Assembly (NCBI GenBank): GCA_019594195.1
Contig: JAFDTP010000006.1
Span: forward strand, 1 to 33,520
DNA from: Thermoplasmata archaeon
GTDB taxonomy: Archaea; Thermoplasmatota; Thermoplasmata; Halarchaeoplasmatales; Halarchaeoplasmataceae
Reading direction: 5' to 3'
DNA: 33,520 nt
The notes beneath the pieces are model-generated. The model was not told the origin of the DNA and did no database searches. It worked only from the letters and a program-made list of their open reading frames with translations. Positions 31,275 through 33,520 of this stretch are shown in pieces. The position numbers and the translations under genes are program-made. Each line of letters starts with the position of its first letter. Position 1 is the first letter of the stretch.

Positions 31275-32375
31275 TTATTCGGTCCATTTGGTAGCTAGGG
31301 CGCCGACAACGAATAATACTGCCGCAATTGAAAAGATTATCGCTGTGTTATAGAGTGCACCTGAACCGTCCTCGTAAATCATCGAATCCCTCAGACCCTC
31401 ATTGACATAATATAGTGGAAGCAATCTTGCGAAACTGCTAAGATAAGAAGGCATGACTTCTAGAGGGAAAAAGGTTCCGGCTAAAAACATCTGCGGGAAT
31501 GTAACTGCTCCTGCTGCTGAATCCGCAGTCTCTTCCTCTTTAACGAATCTGGATATAAGCATACCCATACCAGAGAATGCAAAAGCTGTAGAGATGACAA
31601 TGATGAACATATATACATCTATGGTTACGCTTATGTCCCAGACGAAAACACCCACGATTATTATCAAAAAGGTTGAGAAGAATGAGATGAAAGTCATAAA
31701 CAGCATCTTCGATACCAAATATTCCCATCTAGAGAAAGGGGTCGTTGAAAGCTTTCTGAGTATGCCCCATTTTCTGTACTTTGTATTTCTGAATATGGTA
31801 CCGTAAATCGTAGAGGTCATGACCGTTATGCCTATGACCCCAGGCATGAAGAAATCGATAAACTGGAACTCTTCAGCTGTAACACTCGTTTCTTGGTAAG
31901 TTAGTACTTCTCTTGCACCTGAGATCTCATTATTCCAGCCTTGCACGGTACCTCCTACTACACCCCTTATTATTCCGTTGACTGATTCTCTAGTCGGATC
32001 TAGTGAGAGACTGAGAGATATTGATTCGTTCGAACCGAGATAAGCACTTTGTATGTAACTTTCAAAACCCTCTGGGATGATAAGAGCTGCTCTGATATTG
32101 TTATCTCTTATGTGATCATCACCATCGACATCAGATGGTATCTCTTCTATCTTCAACCTTTCTCCCAAATTTGAGATGAATTCTTCCGATATTTCAGTCT
32201 CATCTAAGTCTTGAACGTACAGCGAAACCGTAATGTCTCCTTGCCCTTGATATATAGCTCCGAAGATCAACATCAATAGGACTGGAAAAAGTATAGCCCA
32301 AAAGACCGTACCTTTGGAACGATACCACATCTTCAAATTGGCTAGGAAGTCGTTGAATATCGCTATAGGTTTCAT
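31275..32375 (-). CDS. ABC-2 type transporter permease
   Basis: The 366-residue protein has an N-terminal helix (about 21-41, WAILFPVLLMLIFGA), a large extracytoplasmic region of about 130 residues, then five membrane helices at about 175-362. This is the ABC-2 (YhgE/Pip and ABC2_membrane_3) layout. The GTFFPLEVMPSYL segment (about 298-310) is characteristic of the class. The partner ATPase overlaps its start by 4 nt (ATGA). Cargo is unknown; related archaeal systems export drugs or polysaccharide precursors. With the downstream cytosolic serine hydrolase it may be a detoxification or small-molecule export unit, which is inference. Confidence 0.93.
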   Translation of the reverse strand: MKPIAIFNDFLANLKMWYRSKGTVFWAILFPVLLMLIFGAIYQGQGDITVSLYVQDLDETEISEEFISNLGERLKIEEIPSDVDGDDHIRDNNIRAALIIPEGFESYIQSAYLGSNESISLSLSLDPTRESVNGIIRGVVGGTVQGWNNEISGAREVLTYQETSVTAEEFQFIDFFMPGVIGITVMTSTIYGTIFRNTKYRKWGILRKLSTTPFSRWEYLVSKMLFMTFISFFSTFLIIIVGVFVWDISVTIDVYMFIIVISTAFAFSGMGMLISRFVKEEETADSAAGAVTFPQMFLAGTFFPLEVMPSYLSSFARLLPLYYVNEGLRDSMIYEDGSGALYNTAIIFSIAAVLFVVGALATKWTE

Positions 32376-33289
32376 GCTGCATCACCTTCTTCGATAGTTG
32401 TGCCTGTAACATTCATGAATACTTCTTCAAGATTGGTTCTTTTCACTTCTAAATTCGCAAACTTCAGATCATTTTTTATAACTTTCTCTAATATTTTGGA
32501 TATCTCAGTTGGATTCTTTACTTTGACTGAAACAGTACCATTCGTATCGACTTGGACCTCTTCTCCCAATAGATCAACCTTGTCAGGGTCGAATCCATGT
32601 AACAAAACAGTATAATGTCCTCCATGCCCGCGTATAAGATCATCGAGACACCCTTGGGCCGCTATCTTTCCCTGATGCATGATAGCTATACGATCGGCTA
32701 AAAACTCAGCCTCCTCCATGTAATGGGTCGTAAGAAATATGGTCTTTCCTTCTTTTTTCAATATCTCTATAGCGTCCCATACTCCTCGTCTTGAACGTGG
32801 ATCGAGGCCTGTAGTGGGCTCATCGAGAAATATCAACTCGGGATCGTTGACTAAAGCCATGCCTACTCCGACCCGTTGTTTCAACCCTCCTGAGAGATTC
32901 ATATACAACTCATCTTTTTTACCTTCTAGCTCTAAAAGAGCTATTATATCGTCGATACTTCTTTTGGTTTCATAGAAAGAAGAATAATATTTCAAGGTCT
33001 CTTTGACGGTCAATCTTTCAAAAGAACGGTACTCTTGAGGTAATACACCTATTTTTTGGCGAGTCTTTTTAGACTTTTTAGAAAATTCTTCACCGAAGAT
33101 ATGTACTGATCCGGACGTCGGCTTCCTTATACCTTCGCAGATCTCTACAGTAGTGGTTTTCCCGGCGCCGTTAGGACCGACCATGGAAAAGACTTCTCCT
33201 TCTTTGACATCAAAAGAGATCCCTCTTACGGCTTTGGTCCCATCGTAATTTTTTGTTAGATTCTCAATATTTATGATAGACTCTGTCAT
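32372..33289 (-). CDS. ABC-2 transporter ATP-binding protein
   Basis: The protein has about 305 residues. Counting from the longer start, Walker A is GPNGAGKT (41-48), Q88 is in VLPQEYRS, the signature is LSGGLKQ (135-141), Walker B is LIFLDEP (155-161) and the switch H192 is in TTHYMEEAE. The TTHYMEEAE segment and the C-terminal extension (about 220-308, ending LEEVFMNVTG) are typical of ABC-2 ATPases such as the drug/polysaccharide exporters. I prefer the ATG at 33289, because GGAG is 9 nt upstream; the ATG at 33298 abuts the ribosome site. Its promoter has the second copy of the 15-bp element shared with the MacB-like operon. Confidence 0.96.
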   Translation of the reverse strand: MTESIINIENLTKNYDGTKAVRGISFDVKEGEVFSMVGPNGAGKTTTVEICEGIRKPTSGSVHIFGEEFSKKSKKTRQKIGVLPQEYRSFERLTVKETLKYYSSFYETKRSIDDIIALLELEGKKDELYMNLSGGLKQRVGVGMALVNDPELIFLDEPTTGLDPRSRRGVWDAIEILKKEGKTIFLTTHYMEEAEFLADRIAIMHQGKIAAQGCLDDLIRGHGGHYTVLLHGFDPDKVDLLGEEVQVDTNGTVSVKVKNPTEISKILEKVIKNDLKFANLEVKRTNLEEVFMNVTGTTIEEGDAA

Positions 33290-33351
33290 CTGTCTCATCT
33301 CCTCTTATACTATAGATATTACCCTCTATAGATGATAAGTAGAAATAAGTA

Positions 33352-33366
33352 TATAAACTGATGTTC
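33352..33366 (-). promoter_or_regulatory. Promoter element shared by two ABC operons (copy 2), over the TATA box
   Basis: The minus strand reads GAACATCAGTTTATA, one base different from the copy at 28995-29009, and again runs into the TATA box (TTTATATACTT). The predicted leader is about 35 nt. Between it and the gene are two CTATAG hexamers (33310-33315 and 33326-33331). The rest of the gap 33299-33439 is A/T-rich without other features I can name. Confidence 0.5.
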
Positions 33367-33439
33367 TAAATCTAGCTTAAAAATGAGACATTTCTAATTC
33401 TCCAAGCTTGAATCACATAAGTTTACTAGAGACCCTCTT

Positions 33440-33520
33440 TCAATAACCTTTTTCTCTTTTGAAAGCTTCCTCAACCAAAATCTCATCATCTTTGATCACG
33501 TATAGAAAGCGGTGATCACC
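33440..33520 (-). CDS. 3' end of a gene, possibly a RelE/HigB-superfamily toxin
   Basis: Only the last 26 codons are present; the 5' part lies beyond the window. The tail GDHRFLYVIKDDEI, then LVEEAFKREKGY, resembles the C-terminal strands of RelE/HigB-type mRNA interferases (pattern: R-hydrophobic-Y, turn, hydrophobic strand, F-K/H-R). With so few residues this is a weak call. An antitoxin gene, if any, would lie outside the window; none follows downstream. Confidence 0.4.
   Translation of the reverse strand, partial: GDHRFLYVIKDDEILVEEAFKREKGY

Noticed and set aside
33310..33331. Two CTATAG hexamers before the ABC-2 ATPase gene
   Set aside because: Each hexamer is short and self-complementary; in an A/T-rich leader this is likely by chance.

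Overview
The window looks archaeal. Most genes have an A/T-rich TATA-like box about 22-30 nt upstream of the start codon, which implies leaderless or nearly leaderless mRNAs. Genes inside operons instead use GGAG/GGTGA Shine-Dalgarno sites and 4-base stop/start overlaps. The protein content also fits an archaeon: a KaiC-like ATPase, DUF835, a Ras/Rab-like small GTPase, PQQ/PKD and cadherin-like surface proteins, and PspC. Proteins are fairly acidic. A Thermoplasmatota-type euryarchaeote, perhaps salt-adapted, is my best guess, but there is no rRNA or tRNA here to confirm it.

Layout. Positions 1-2872 (minus strand) hold the start of an exported protein, a signalling operon (ribbon-helix-helix protein, KaiC-like ATPase, two tandem receiver-only response regulators) and a third, degenerate receiver protein. 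Positions 2966-4555 (plus) hold a PspC membrane protein and a ZIP metal transporter. Positions 4630-6282 hold a ferritin-like protein, a broken alpha/beta-hydrolase gene and an AAC(3)-family acetyltransferase. Positions 6272-9990 hold a polytopic GT-C-like membrane protein, an ATC-hydrolase-family protein, a cold-shock protein, and DUF2283 and DUF302 proteins. A methyltransferase with a palindromic operator candidate and a basic protein of unknown family follow (10034-11665).

The most interesting part is 11685-18811. On the minus strand are an eight-bladed PQQ/PKD secreted protein and a 1167-residue surface protein. The surface protein has one C-terminal membrane anchor and a cytosolic domain whose predicted pattern resembles roadblock/longin GTPase regulators. 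Divergent from them is a two-gene operon: a Rab-like GTPase whose stop overlaps the start of a V4R-like plus DUF835 protein. V4R is the fold family of the Bet3 subunits of eukaryotic TRAPP, a Rab exchange factor, so this block could be a surface-to-GTPase signalling unit. That link is inference.

Positions 18857-23228 (plus) hold a HAD phosphatase and a DUF4129 / small membrane protein / DUF58 / membrane protein operon with no MoxR or transglutaminase gene beside it. Positions 23239-24964 (minus) hold an RDD protein and a YeeE/YedE pair. Positions 25026-33289 (minus) hold a possibly decayed small gene, a MacB-like ABC pair, a PAP2 phosphatase, and an ABC-2 exporter operon with a serine beta-lactamase-like protein. 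The promoters of the two ABC operons share a 15-bp element (14 of 15 identical). The window ends in the 3' end of what may be a RelE-superfamily toxin gene. I saw no CRISPR array, transposase, tRNA or rRNA.
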